A stretch of 64,000 nt of DNA from RGIG2206 sp045579085. Lineage in GTDB: Bacteria > Bacillota > Clostridia > Oscillospirales > Acutalibacteraceae. The translations under genes were made by a program, and so were the position numbers. Shown in pieces: positions 33,948-43,613 of this stretch (the stretch's first letter is position 1; the number at the start of each line of letters is the position of its first letter). The notes under the pieces were generated by a model. That model did no database searches and was not told the origin of the DNA. It saw nothing but the letters and a program-made list of their open reading frames with translations. The DNA is taken from positions 1-64,000 of the forward strand of contig JAZNLO010000020.1 of NCBI GenBank assembly GCA_045579085.1, read 5' to 3'.

Positions 33948-36212
33948 TTACTTTTTCTTAGGCGCTTTTATTTTATTGAGCTTAGCATTGAGGGCAAGCA
34001 GATCCTCTTTGGTGAATTTTACATCCATCATACCGCCCATGAGAGTGAATAATCTCAAAGCGGTGAAGCCACCCATCATACTCATCATATCAGCGTTGAT
34101 TTCAAAGCCCATAGCTTCCATCTTGGGCTCCTCGTCGCCTTTGCCTTTTTTGCCGCCCATCATCTTGGCAAACAGACCCATAAACAGCATCTTGCCTTGT
34201 AGGGTGGAAATTATATCGCTCATTTTATCATTAAGCGACAGACGGCCCTCCGGCGCATTGATATCAAACCAGTTGAGCACTGCGCCCTTTTCAACAAGGC
34301 GATAAGCCTCATTAAAGGTGTCAACCTTACGAATTAAGCTTGTATCCTTGTAATCACCGGCAACAGCGTCGAGCTTGGTTTCGCCCACGTTTTTGACTTC
34401 AAAGTAGAAGAAATGGTCATCAGCCGCCTTTTTGCCGACTGATACGCCGTTTGCAAAAAGCTCAACTTCGGGCAGATTGGAGTAGACTGTAATCTTTGTC
34501 ACATCTTCAACGCGGTCAATATAGCGCTTGCCGCAAAGGTGTACAAACGGGTCGTCAGAGAGCCATGCCTTATAGGCATAGAAGGAGTCTTTTTTATACT
34601 TGCGGTCGAATGTGATAAGGCCCTTGTGGTTTTGACCGTTTTCACCGCCCTCGTTGCGCGCGTCTGCACCGAAGTCAAACATATTCCATACGTGAGTTGC
34701 CCACAAATACTTGCGGCTAAAGAACTGCTTGATGAGCTCTTCGTGGTAATATGCTTGATATTCTTCAGTATAATCGCCCTGTTTAGGCTCGGAGGTATGC
34801 CAGTTGAGCGCCTCGCAACCGTATTCTGAGCAACCAATCGGGATTGAGGGGTGCATTTTGTGGAACTTATCGAACCAAGGTCCGTTCATAGATGTTTCCC
34901 CACCGTACCAGCCGAAATAGTGATTGTAGGATACAACATCGGGAATCTGGAGGTAGGGGTCTTCCATCTTGCACATTGAAACGGCTGCTATGGTAGTAAG
35001 ACGGGTTTTATCCAGTTCGTGACAGAGGTCATTAAGAATGTTGTGGTTTTCGAGAAGGTCATCATCGGAGCCGCCGATGCTGATTTCGTTTGAGAGACCC
35101 CAGACCACGATTGACGGATGGTTGTAGTTCTGAACAATAAGCTCAGTCATTTGTGAAACAGTGTTTTCACGGCCTGTGGGCATATGCTTTGAAATATAGG
35201 GGATTTCAGCCCATATTACAAGACCTCTTTCATCGCAAAGGTCATAGAAATATTGGTCGTGCTGATAGTGCGCAAGACGAATGGTTGTGGCACCCATCTC
35301 GCAGATTAGGTCAATGTCCTCTTCGTGATGCTCGGGCAAAAGCGCATTACCGTAGCCCCATCTGTCTTGATGACGTGAAACGCCGCGAAGCGCATATTCT
35401 TCACCGTTAAGAATAAAGCCGTTGTCGGGGTCAATTTTAAATGTGCGGCAGCCGAAATGGTTGCAAACATTATCTATGACCTCGTCGTTTTCAATCAGCT
35501 CAACTTCACAGCAGTAGAGATATGGGTCTTTACGTCCGTGCCAGAGGTGAACATCAGCTATGTCAAAAGTTACCTTTGTATCAGCGGTTTCGATTGAGGA
35601 AATCGGCTTCTCGTCTTTATCGTAAACAGTGTAGACAAGCTTCTGACCTTCCTTCATATTTGTAACAAAGACTTCAACTTCAACCTTAGCATCTGTGGCT
35701 ACAACCTCAGGTGTTATTTTAATTCCGGGCGCGCCGTAGTAGTCAAGGTCAAAATGAGAGTCCGCAACGCAGATGAGATTTACATCTCTGTAAAGGCCGC
35801 CGTAGAAGGTGAAGTCAGCCATCTGAGGATATACGGTCTCATTTGCAGAGTTATCTACTTCAATAACGAGCAGATTCATTGTATCAATCGAATCGGTGAT
35901 GTCAACTCTCCAGGTTGAATAACCGCCGTCGTGATGAGCCAAAGTCTTGCTGTTGAGATAAACTGTGGCAGAAGAGTTGGCGCCGTTGATTTCAAGATAG
36001 TAGCGGTCTGCTGAAGGCAAATCCAACTTATTTATCGCTTTTGCGTAGTATGCAGTGCCACGAAAATAGTCATTGTCGCCGTCCTGACCGTCGATTGCGT
36101 TCCAAGAGTGAGGAAGATTTACAAAATTCCAATCTGTAGGCATCTGTGCAGGTATTGATGTTGCCTGCTTAGTGAATGCCCATTTTCTGTTTAGGTTTAT
36201 GATATTACGCAT
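33948..36212 (-). CDS. Glycoside hydrolase family 2 enzyme (beta-glucuronidase or beta-galactosidase type)
   Basis: The protein has 754 residues from the ATG at 36212 (GGAGG site); an upstream frame to 36236 is unlikely. GH2 layout: N-terminal jelly roll, Ig-like middle domain, TIM barrel with acid/base Glu376 in WGLSNE and nucleophile Glu463 in CSEYG. Asn528-His-Lys530 forms an N-x-K triplet, a feature used for glucuronidases but also seen in relatives. The last 90 residues are methionine- and lysine-rich and predicted to be non-catalytic. There is no signal peptide, so it acts on imported substrate. It is the second gene of a minus-strand operon with a GPH symporter and lies near the glucuronate genes, which favours beta-glucuronidase. 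Confidence 0.85.
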   Translation of the reverse strand: MRNIINLNRKWAFTKQATSIPAQMPTDWNFVNLPHSWNAIDGQDGDNDYFRGTAYYAKAINKLDLPSADRYYLEINGANSSATVYLNSKTLAHHDGGYSTWRVDITDSIDTMNLLVIEVDNSANETVYPQMADFTFYGGLYRDVNLICVADSHFDLDYYGAPGIKITPEVVATDAKVEVEVFVTNMKEGQKLVYTVYDKDEKPISSIETADTKVTFDIADVHLWHGRKDPYLYCCEVELIENDEVIDNVCNHFGCRTFKIDPDNGFILNGEEYALRGVSRHQDRWGYGNALLPEHHEEDIDLICEMGATTIRLAHYQHDQYFYDLCDERGLVIWAEIPYISKHMPTGRENTVSQMTELIVQNYNHPSIVVWGLSNEISIGGSDDDLLENHNILNDLCHELDKTRLTTIAAVSMCKMEDPYLQIPDVVSYNHYFGWYGGETSMNGPWFDKFHKMHPSIPIGCSEYGCEALNWHTSEPKQGDYTEEYQAYYHEELIKQFFSRKYLWATHVWNMFDFGADARNEGGENGQNHKGLITFDRKYKKDSFYAYKAWLSDDPFVHLCGKRYIDRVEDVTKITVYSNLPEVELFANGVSVGKKAADDHFFYFEVKNVGETKLDAVAGDYKDTSLIRKVDTFNEAYRLVEKGAVLNWFDINAPEGRLSLNDKMSDIISTLQGKMLFMGLFAKMMGGKKGKGDEEPKMEAMGFEINADMMSMMGGFTALRLFTLMGGMMDVKFTKEDLLALNAKLNKIKAPKKK

Positions 36213-36274
36213 ATTTTTCCTCCAATTAAATTGCATAGGGTAGGTTTAACTTTTGTAGGGTTGTTTCATATTTA

Positions 36275-36312
36275 AAAAATGTCCGATTGTGAAATCACAA
36301 CCGGACATTTTT
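36275..36312 (-). terminator. Hairpin between symporter and glycosidase genes
   Basis: The arms at 36275-36292 and 36295-36312 pair through 18 positions, with one G-U in the minus-strand RNA. T-runs follow. It may reduce read-through from the symporter into the glycosidase gene. Confidence 0.8.
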
Positions 36313-36322
36313 AAAGCTTAAG

Positions 36323-37777
36323 TTAGATATCAGAAGCTTCTGCGCTTACAAGAACGGGTTCTTCGTTGCTCTCAACGTCACGGTTGAGTTCTTTATTCAT
36401 TTTTGCGAGAGTTTTCTTGTCAAGGTTGTAGATAACACCAAGACCTAAATACTGCAGAATAGCAGAGAAGAGATATGTACAAGCAACGATATAGCGCATA
36501 TTAACAGCAACGTCCCAAACCTGATTTCCCTCGTTTGCGCCAACGTAGCCAAAAGCAACCATTATAATGAGAACGAGTGAGGGGCCGATGCCCTGAGCAA
36601 GCTTGCGGAAGAAGGAGTGGAGAGAATAAACAGTGCCTTCCTCACGGTTTCCTGTTTTCCATTCGTTGTAGTCGATAGCGTCGCCCATCATAGCCCAAGA
36701 TACAGTTGAATAGATACCCAGACCGAGTGAGAAAACGAGCTGGCAAACGATGTAGATTACAAGGTCAAGACCTACATTGTTAGGTGTAACGATGAAAAGT
36801 CCGAGACCTGCTATGATAGAAACGATAGAGCCAAAGGTTGCGAGCTCTTTCTTACCGAATTTGGCAACAGCCTTACGAGCAAGAGGAGTGAATACAACTA
36901 TGGGTATCATAGCGAAAAGCTGAACTATACCTGAAATCTGAACGTTCTTGAAATATGACTGGAAGATTACGGTAACAGCAGTGGCTGCGCCCTGCATACC
37001 GATAAACATTCCCATAGCGGCAACTGTTGCACCAACTGCAGGACGGTTCTTGATGAAGTTTTTGAACGCTGTGAAAACATTAAATTTAGGAGCTTCTTCA
37101 CTGAGCTCAAGGTCATGCTCAACACGGATTTCAGTGTTTCTAATCATAAACTGGAAGCAGATGAACCCGAGAACGCCCATTATCAAAGCGGCGATGAATA
37201 CACGCTCGCCGATGAGATTGTTATCCTTATCATAGATGATGAAGGGAAGAATAACCATCGGAAGCATATTTCCGAAGATTGAACCAACTGAACGCCAAGC
37301 TGAAAGTGAAGCTCTGTCTTTAACGTCATTAGAGATGAGAGAAAGCAAAGAGCCGTAAGGAACGTTTGCAATTGTGTAGAAAGCATCCCAGACTACATAA
37401 CCGGCGATAAAAATGATTGCCTTTGCCCAGACGGGTGCGCTCGGGAAAGGAAGGAAGCAGCAAGCTCCGCCTATTATGAGGCCGATTGAGCCCAGAAATA
37501 TGTAAGACAAGAACTTGTTTCTCTTATACTGACGTCTGTCTGCGTCAATGATAGAACCAATAAGCGGGTCATTGATAGCGTCCCATACCTGAACAACGAT
37601 GAGAAGGAGGGCATACCAGAGGTCCATTCCCATAAACTGAGTCCAGAATATAGACATTGTGCCCTTTAGCGCAAAACTCATGTTGCATCCAAGGTCACCG
37701 GCTGCGTAGGCAACGCTGTCTCTGATGGAGAACTTGCGATGTCCTGTAGCATCTAACTGAACTTGTTTTTTAGCCAT
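36323..37777 (-). CDS. GPH family sugar:cation symporter (MelB/UidB-like)
   Basis: The protein has 484 residues with twelve hydrophobic segments and the family signature DAINDPLIGSIIDADRRQYKR. GPH symporters import glycosides and glucuronides with Na+ or H+. GAGGAAAAACT precedes the ATG. The gene is divergent from an AraC regulator and followed by a GH2 glycosidase, the layout of a glycoside uptake and cleavage unit. By context the substrate may be a beta-glucuronide; the sequence does not fix it. Confidence 0.9.
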   Translation of the reverse strand: MAKKQVQLDATGHRKFSIRDSVAYAAGDLGCNMSFALKGTMSIFWTQFMGMDLWYALLLIVVQVWDAINDPLIGSIIDADRRQYKRNKFLSYIFLGSIGLIIGGACCFLPFPSAPVWAKAIIFIAGYVVWDAFYTIANVPYGSLLSLISNDVKDRASLSAWRSVGSIFGNMLPMVILPFIIYDKDNNLIGERVFIAALIMGVLGFICFQFMIRNTEIRVEHDLELSEEAPKFNVFTAFKNFIKNRPAVGATVAAMGMFIGMQGAATAVTVIFQSYFKNVQISGIVQLFAMIPIVVFTPLARKAVAKFGKKELATFGSIVSIIAGLGLFIVTPNNVGLDLVIYIVCQLVFSLGLGIYSTVSWAMMGDAIDYNEWKTGNREEGTVYSLHSFFRKLAQGIGPSLVLIIMVAFGYVGANEGNQVWDVAVNMRYIVACTYLFSAILQYLGLGVIYNLDKKTLAKMNKELNRDVESNEEPVLVSAEASDI

Positions 37778-37882
37778 AGTTTTTCCTCTTTTCTTTATAT
37801 GTATTTTTTGTATTGCGGCATTTTTTAATTGCCATAAAACATTTGCTATTTATAGTATAAAATATAAAAAACAAATAAGTGA

Positions 37883-37915
37883 GTAAAATTTTAAGTTAAA
37901 CTTGTAAAATTTTAA
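37883..37915. promoter_or_regulatory. Candidate AraC-type operator, 12-bp repeats 21 bp apart
   Basis: GTAAAATTTTAA occurs exactly at 37883-37894 and 37904-37915. The 21-bp period, two helical turns, is the usual spacing for an AraC-family dimer. It lies between the symporter gene and the divergent AraC gene. Confidence 0.6.
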
Positions 37916-37935
37916 TATTTAGTTTAAAATAGTAG

Positions 37936-37949
37936 TTGTAATTTTACAA
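37936..37949. promoter_or_regulatory. Palindrome TTGTAA-TT-TTACAA
   Basis: A perfect six-base-arm inverted repeat lies in the same divergent control region; it shares TTGTAA with the operator repeat. It is a possible second regulator site. Confidence 0.45.
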
Positions 37950-38024
37950 AATATATGCTAAGTTAGAGAAAAGAATTGACAAAATTGCCCATTAAATAAA
38001 ATCTGAGAAAGGGGAAAACAGACC

Positions 38025-39257
38025 GTGCTTTACGAAAATGAATTTAAGTTGATGAGTGAAACGTTTGATAAAAGCCGAGTGAGAATCACAACGGCAGGTC
38101 TGGATTGCACGGTTTTTGAAATTATGGATGATGCTATCAAGCCTTTTTTTGAAAGCACATACTCCGTTAATTTTTTACTTAAGGATGTATTTGGCGAAAT
38201 AAAGCCGGGTGTGTTATATAGATTCAAGGATAGCTTTATGCTGTTGTACATTGCATTTATAATGCCTGTTGATGAAACGAAAAAGCTGATTGTAATAGGC
38301 CCGTATGTTGACGAGCCGTTAGGCGCAGAGAAAATTCTTGAGATAAGCGAGCTAAACGGCCTTGCGCCGCAAAGACAGAGAGTTGTTAATGAGTTTTTTG
38401 CATCAGTACCGGTTGTTGCAGAAAACAGCGCTCTGTTTTTGCTCTTGGATGCTTTCTGTGAGCGGTTGTGGCACGGAAGCTATGATATAGTTGATGTTCA
38501 CAACGGCGCACAGATGTATGAAAATATGACAAATGCGTCTGTTAGCGAGCGAAATATAGATGATACTTTTTTCGATATGAGAAATATGGAGAGAAGATAC
38601 GAGCTGGAAAATGAGATAATGAACGCAGTTGCTATGGGCTCTGAGCACAAGGTGAATCAGCTTTTTTCAAGCTTTACTGAAAGTTCTTTTGAAAAAAGGC
38701 TAAATGACCCTATAAGAAACTTTAAGAATTACTGTATAATAATGAACACTTTGCTTAGAAAAGCTGCTGAGCGTGGCGGAGTACACCCTATGTATCTTGA
38801 CAAGATATCCACAAATTTTGCGCATAAGATAGAAGGTCTGTCTGCCACACATCAGGTTCAGCCGTTGATGTTTGATATGTTCAGGTCTTATTGTAAGTTG
38901 GTAAGAAAGCACAAAACTAACAATTATTCTCTTATTATAAAAAAAGCGGTTACGGCTATTGAGCTTGACCCGTCTGCCGAGTTGAACCTGCACACATTAG
39001 CGCAAAAGCTGAGGGTAAGCAATGTTTACCTTTCGTCTATGTTTAAAAAGGAGACAGGCAAAACCGTGACTGAGTATATACGCCTCAAACGGCTGTCACA
39101 CGCTGAGCATCTGCTTAAATCCACCAACCTGCAGATACAGACTGTGGCGTTACATTGCGGAATGGTTGATGTGCAGTATTTTTCAAAAATTTTCAAACGG
39201 CATACCGGGAAGACGCCAACAGAGTACCGAAATGAAATGAAGGGTATAAACAGATAA
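38025..39257 (+). CDS. AraC family regulator, large N-terminal domain
   Basis: The protein has 410 residues from GTG 38025 (AAAGGGG site about ten bases upstream; start somewhat uncertain). The last 100 residues are the double helix-turn-helix: LHTLAQKLRVSNVYLSSMFK, then LQIQTVALHCGMVDVQYFSKIFKRHTG. The first 300 residues are not the AraC sugar-binding cupin but a larger sensor region of the kind seen in clostridial regulators next to glycoside systems. It is divergent from the symporter-GH2 operon, which it probably controls. Confidence 0.85.
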   Translation: MLYENEFKLMSETFDKSRVRITTAGLDCTVFEIMDDAIKPFFESTYSVNFLLKDVFGEIKPGVLYRFKDSFMLLYIAFIMPVDETKKLIVIGPYVDEPLGAEKILEISELNGLAPQRQRVVNEFFASVPVVAENSALFLLLDAFCERLWHGSYDIVDVHNGAQMYENMTNASVSERNIDDTFFDMRNMERRYELENEIMNAVAMGSEHKVNQLFSSFTESSFEKRLNDPIRNFKNYCIIMNTLLRKAAERGGVHPMYLDKISTNFAHKIEGLSATHQVQPLMFDMFRSYCKLVRKHKTNNYSLIIKKAVTAIELDPSAELNLHTLAQKLRVSNVYLSSMFKKETGKTVTEYIRLKRLSHAEHLLKSTNLQIQTVALHCGMVDVQYFSKIFKRHTGKTPTEYRNEMKGINR

Positions 39258-39259
39258 TA

Positions 39260-40111
39260 CTATGATTTTGAGCACTCGGTTGGGGTGATGCCAAATTCAG
39301 CTTTAAATGCTCTGAAAAAGCCTGTATAGTCGCCAAAGCCGCACATAACGCTTACTTCACTTGCGGTGTGCCCTTCATTTAAGAGCGAGTAAGCCACATT
39401 GAGCCTTTTTAAAGTTATATATCTGTAAACGCTTGTGTTTACGGCATTTTTAAATTCGTGTGAAAGATAATACTTATTTATAAAAAAGTGGTTAGCCAGA
39501 GAATCAAGCGACAGCTTTTCGCTGTAATGGTCGTTTATATATGTAAGTATTTGCGAAATGAATGTAGGAGTGCTGTACTTCTCGCTGCTAACGGGGCTTT
39601 GAGTATGGGAAAATCTGTTTATCAGCACAAGGATTCTCAGTAAAATTGAATATGCGCCGATATTGCTTGCAAATTCATCAGCATAATATTCTCTGCATAG
39701 CTCGTGAGCAAGAGAAAACAACAGCTCCTTTTTATCAGAGGACAGTCGGATAACCTTGCTGTAGGTTTGGCTTTTAGTGTCAAAGACGTTTTCGAAAATG
39801 CCATTTTCGATATCTGCGAGGTAGCTTTTATTTATCCATAATACGATACGCTCATATTTGTCGGTATCAGTTAAAGGAATAGGCTTGTGAAGCTCGGTTG
39901 GGTTTATGAGAAGAATGTCGCCCGGAATAAGATGATATAGACTGCCGTCTATCCAGTAGTCAACGTCGCCGTCTATAAAGAAAAAAACCTCATAAAAATC
40001 GTGATAATGCGCTTCAAGATGGCGAGTTTTAGGGTCTATATAATGGAAAATTTCAAAGCTGGATTTGTGCATATTTTGTCTGGGGTCAAAACGCTGAGTT
40101 TTCTTTTGCAT
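39260..40111 (-). CDS. AraC family regulator with cupin sensor domain
   Basis: The protein has 283 residues from the ATG at 40111 (GAGGTG site). The N-terminal cupin (HYHDFYEVFFFIDGDVDYWID, about 40-60) should bind a small ligand. The C-terminus is the AraC double helix-turn-helix, with the second one in ASEVSVMCGFGDYTGFFRAFKAEFG. It is divergent from uxaC across a 117-base gap, so it is the likely glucuronate-responsive activator or repressor of that operon. Confidence 0.88.
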   Translation of the reverse strand: MQKKTQRFDPRQNMHKSSFEIFHYIDPKTRHLEAHYHDFYEVFFFIDGDVDYWIDGSLYHLIPGDILLINPTELHKPIPLTDTDKYERIVLWINKSYLADIENGIFENVFDTKSQTYSKVIRLSSDKKELLFSLAHELCREYYADEFASNIGAYSILLRILVLINRFSHTQSPVSSEKYSTPTFISQILTYINDHYSEKLSLDSLANHFFINKYYLSHEFKNAVNTSVYRYITLKRLNVAYSLLNEGHTASEVSVMCGFGDYTGFFRAFKAEFGITPTECSKS

Positions 40112-40171
40112 TATGCTCACCTCAAGCAAATATTACAGCAAGATTTGCAATATGTCAAACAATATATGCAA

Positions 40172-40200
40172 TTAACATTGTTAAAAATATGTGATAAACT
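40172..40200 (+). promoter_or_regulatory. Candidate uxaC promoter with overlapping palindrome
   Basis: TTAACA (40172-40177), 17 bp, TAAACT (40195-40200) with TG at 40192-40193. The -35 box is part of the palindrome TTAACATTGTTAA (40172-40184), so a regulator could compete with polymerase. TGCAAT occurs at 40146 and 40167, 21 bp apart. Confidence 0.5.
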
Positions 40201-40228
40201 CAAAATATAAAAAAGCGGAGGAATCAGA

Positions 40229-41629
40229 ATGAAGGAATTTATGGGTAATGATTTTTTGCTTAGCAGCGGCACGGCTAAAAAGCTTTATTTTTCGTTTGCA
40301 GAAGATAAGCCCATCATTGATTACCACTGCCATGTAAGTCCGAAAGAAATATATGAGGATAAAAGGTTTGATAACCTGTTTAGCGTATGGCTTTCGGGCG
40401 ACCATTATAAATGGAGAATTATGCGCTCAAACGGCGTTGATGAGAAATACATAACAGGTGATGCTTCTGACAAAGAGAAGTTTTTGAAGTTTGCCGAGAC
40501 TCTGCCCAAGGCGATTGGGAATCCCATGTATCACTGGTGTCACCTCGAACTGAAGAAATACTTTGGATATGAGGGTGTCCTGAACTCCGATACCGCTGAA
40601 GAGGTGTGGGAGCTTGCCAACAGAAAACTGGCTGAGCCTGATATGTCTGTCAGGGGTATAATCAAAAAGAGCAATGTTTGTTTTATCGGCACAACGGATG
40701 ACCCTGTTGACTCGCTTGAATGGCATCAAAAGCTTATGGACGATATCACCTTTGATGTGACGGTTGCACCAACCTTCAGACCTGACAAGGCGCTTAACAT
40801 TGAAAAGACCGGTTGGAAGGAATATATAAATAGTCTTTCTCTTGTAAGCGAGGTTAAAATTAATTCGATTGCTGCTTTGAAGTGTGCGCTATTAAAGCGA
40901 ATGGAGTTTTTTGATAAGTGCGGCTGCAAGGCGAGCGACCACGGTCTTGATTATATGATGTATAATTCGGTAAGCAATGATGAAGCTGAAAGAATTATGC
41001 AAAAAGCGCTTCGAGGCGAAGCGGTGACTGTTGCTGAGGCGGAGGCTTTTAAAACCGAGCTTTTGCTGTTTTGCGCTGCCGAGTATTCAAGGCTGGGCTG
41101 GGTGATGCAGCTTCATTATAATTGCCTTAGAAACCCCAATACAAAAATGTTTGAGATGCTCGGCGCAGATACAGGTTTTGACTGTATCGCACGCAGAGAA
41201 TCGTGCGTAGCAATCTCCAAGCTGTTTGATAGTCTTTATTCCACACAACAGTTGCCAAAAACTATTATTTACAGCCTTGATGCAACAGACAACGCTTTTA
41301 TTGATACGATTATAGGTGCTTTTCAAGGCCCTGAGATTGCGGGAAAGCTTCAGCACGGAAGCGCATGGTGGTTTAATGACAACAAGACGGGTATGACAGA
41401 GCAACTCACAAGCCTTGCAAACTTGAGTCTGCTTGGAAATTTTGTTGGTATGCTCACTGACTCAAGAAGCTTTTTGTCTTATACACGTCACGAATATTTC
41501 CGCAGAATACTTTGTGATTTTATAGGAACATTAGTTGAAAACGGTGAATATCCCGATGATGATAAGGCGTTAAGCGATATCGTAAGCGGTATTTGCTTTG
41601 AAAATGCAAAGAGATACTTTAATATTTGA
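40229..41629 (+). CDS. uxaC: Glucuronate isomerase
   Basis: The protein has 466 residues, full length for UxaC. It converts D-glucuronate to D-fructuronate (and galacturonate to tagaturonate). Motifs: IIDYHCHVSPKEIYEDK, EVWLSGDHYKWR-type region near residue 50 and a conserved SDGRSF-like equivalent, here TDSRSF, near the end. GGAGG is placed seven bases before the ATG. It opens the uronate operon uxaC-uxuA-uxuB-eda-kdgK, all spaced 0-30 bases. Confidence 0.95.
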   Translation: MKEFMGNDFLLSSGTAKKLYFSFAEDKPIIDYHCHVSPKEIYEDKRFDNLFSVWLSGDHYKWRIMRSNGVDEKYITGDASDKEKFLKFAETLPKAIGNPMYHWCHLELKKYFGYEGVLNSDTAEEVWELANRKLAEPDMSVRGIIKKSNVCFIGTTDDPVDSLEWHQKLMDDITFDVTVAPTFRPDKALNIEKTGWKEYINSLSLVSEVKINSIAALKCALLKRMEFFDKCGCKASDHGLDYMMYNSVSNDEAERIMQKALRGEAVTVAEAEAFKTELLLFCAAEYSRLGWVMQLHYNCLRNPNTKMFEMLGADTGFDCIARRESCVAISKLFDSLYSTQQLPKTIIYSLDATDNAFIDTIIGAFQGPEIAGKLQHGSAWWFNDNKTGMTEQLTSLANLSLLGNFVGMLTDSRSFLSYTRHEYFRRILCDFIGTLVENGEYPDDDKALSDIVSGICFENAKRYFNI

Positions 41630-41657
41630 ACAAACATAGAAAAGGGAGGTAAAGCCT

Positions 41658-42743
41658 ATGCCGATGAAGATGTGTTTTAGATGGTACGGAGAAGGGAACG
41701 ATAATATCAAGCTTTCGGATATTAAGCAGATTCCGGGAGTTGAGGGCATCGTTTGGGCTCTGCACCATAAGATGCCCGGTGAGGTCTGGGAGGAAGATGA
41801 GATTGCAGAGGTAAAGCGACAACTCGATGAGTATGGCTTCAATATGGACGTTGTTGAATCGGTCAATGTTCACGATGACATAAAAATCGGTCTTCCTACA
41901 AGAGATAAATACATTGAAAATTACAAGCAGTGTATTCGCAATCTTTCTAAATTTGGCGTTAAAGTTATTTGCTACAATTTTATGCCTATTTTCGATTGGA
42001 CAAGGAGTAATCTCTTCCATCCTGTTGGTGACGGCTCCACTGCCCTGTTTTATGAAAAAAACATGATTCAGGATGACTATAATGCTATGGCAAAGTATAT
42101 CCTTGATTTCACAGAAAAATATAATATGTCATTTCCCGGTTGGGAGCCTGAGAGAATGGCTAAGTTAGATGAGCTTTTCAAGGCATACGAGGGTGTGGAC
42201 CATGAAAAGCTTTGGCAAAATCTGAAATATTTCCTTGAGGCAATAATGCCCACTTGCCGTGAGAGCGATATCAAAATGGCAATACATATGGACGACCCGC
42301 CTTGGGATATTTTTGGTTTGCCCAGATTGCTGGTTGATGAAAAAAGCATAGAGCGTTTTCTTACGATGGTTGATGATGAATACAACTGTCTGACACTTTG
42401 CTCAGGCAGCTTAAATGCAAATCCTGAAAACAATGTTGCAAGTATCGTTCGCAAACATTGCGACAGAATAGCATTTGCTCATATCAGAAATGTTAAGCAT
42501 TTTGAAAACGGCGATTTTTCGGAAGCAAGTCACCGTGATTGTGACGGTGATACGGGTATTCTTGAAATCCTTAAGGCGTATCATGACTGTGGTTTTGAGG
42601 GATATATACGTCCTGACCATGGGCGTCACCTTTGGGACGAGGGTCCGGGAAATGTACGTCCGGGATATGGACTCTATGACAGAGCGCTCGGCATTATGTA
42701 TATGCTGGGTGTGTGGGATTCACTTGATAAATTCAAGGTATAA
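41658..42743 (+). CDS. uxuA: Mannonate dehydratase
   Basis: The protein has 361 residues and full UxuA length. It dehydrates D-mannonate to 2-keto-3-deoxygluconate. Visible: VICYNFMPIFDWTR, MAIHMDDPPW and SFSEASHRDCDG-type motif region HIRNVKHF, with metal-binding His and Cys. It lies 28 bases after uxaC with a GGGAGG site. Confidence 0.96.
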   Translation: MPMKMCFRWYGEGNDNIKLSDIKQIPGVEGIVWALHHKMPGEVWEEDEIAEVKRQLDEYGFNMDVVESVNVHDDIKIGLPTRDKYIENYKQCIRNLSKFGVKVICYNFMPIFDWTRSNLFHPVGDGSTALFYEKNMIQDDYNAMAKYILDFTEKYNMSFPGWEPERMAKLDELFKAYEGVDHEKLWQNLKYFLEAIMPTCRESDIKMAIHMDDPPWDIFGLPRLLVDEKSIERFLTMVDDEYNCLTLCSGSLNANPENNVASIVRKHCDRIAFAHIRNVKHFENGDFSEASHRDCDGDTGILEILKAYHDCGFEGYIRPDHGRHLWDEGPGNVRPGYGLYDRALGIMYMLGVWDSLDKFKV

Positions 42744-42758
42744 ACAGGAGGTAAGAAT

Positions 42759-43601
42759 ATGAATCTTCCCATTAATATTGATTACAAAGATAAGGTTGTT
42801 GTGGTTACAGGTGCAGGCGGTCTTATCTGCTCTGCTATGGCAAGGGCTTTTGCGCAGTCAGGCGCTAAGGTTGCTGCGCTGGACCTTAATGAAGAGGCTG
42901 TAAAAAAACTGGCAGACGAGCTTACGGCAGAAGGCTATGTGTGCAAGGGCTACAAGGCAAATGTTTTGTCGGGTGAGGAGCTTGAAATAGTACATTCGGC
43001 AGTTAAGGCAGAGCTTGGCGAGTGTGATATTCTGGTTAACGGGGCGGGAGGCAATAATCCGCGTGCCACCACTGATAATGAGTATCACCACGAGGCTAAG
43101 GAGGGCGGAAAATCGTTTTTTGACCTTGATAGCTCAGGCGTTGACTTTGTTTTCAAGCTTAATTTTCAGGGCACGCTTATTCCAACTCAGGTTTTCGCTA
43201 AGGATATGGTTAAAAAGAATAAGGGCTGTATTCTGAATATATCTTCAATGAACGCTTATACGCCGCTTACTAAAATTCCTGCATATTCGGCAGCAAAGGC
43301 GGGTATATCCAATTTTACTCAGTGGTTGGCAACACACTTTGCCGGAACAGGAATCCGTTGCAATGCGATAGCTCCCGGCTTTCTTGTGTCAGCACAAAAT
43401 AGAGCGTTGCTTTTTAATGAGGATGGAACACCCACTGCTCGCAGTGCGAAAATACTTAAGGGAACTCCGATGGACAGATTTGTGGACGCTGATGAGATTT
43501 TAGGCGCAACCCTTTTCCTTTGCGATGAGCGTTCTGCTTCTGCAATCACAGGAGTTGTGTTACCGATAGATTGTGGTTTTGCAGCATATTCAGGTGTATA
43601 A
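42759..43601 (+). CDS. uxuB: SDR-type fructuronate reductase (mannonate oxidoreductase)
   Basis: The protein has 280 residues and is a short-chain dehydrogenase: cofactor loop VVTGAGGLICSAMA, NGAGGNN, and catalytic Ser-Tyr-Lys in ISSMNAYTPLTKIPAYSAAKAG. Firmicutes such as Bacillus use an SDR for the UxuB step instead of the proteobacterial long-chain enzyme, and the operon position supports that role: reduction of D-fructuronate to D-mannonate. A GGAGG site precedes the ATG. Confidence 0.88.
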   Translation: MNLPINIDYKDKVVVVTGAGGLICSAMARAFAQSGAKVAALDLNEEAVKKLADELTAEGYVCKGYKANVLSGEELEIVHSAVKAELGECDILVNGAGGNNPRATTDNEYHHEAKEGGKSFFDLDSSGVDFVFKLNFQGTLIPTQVFAKDMVKKNKGCILNISSMNAYTPLTKIPAYSAAKAGISNFTQWLATHFAGTGIRCNAIAPGFLVSAQNRALLFNEDGTPTARSAKILKGTPMDRFVDADEILGATLFLCDERSASAITGVVLPIDCGFAAYSGV

Positions 43602-43613
43602 AGGAGAGATAAT

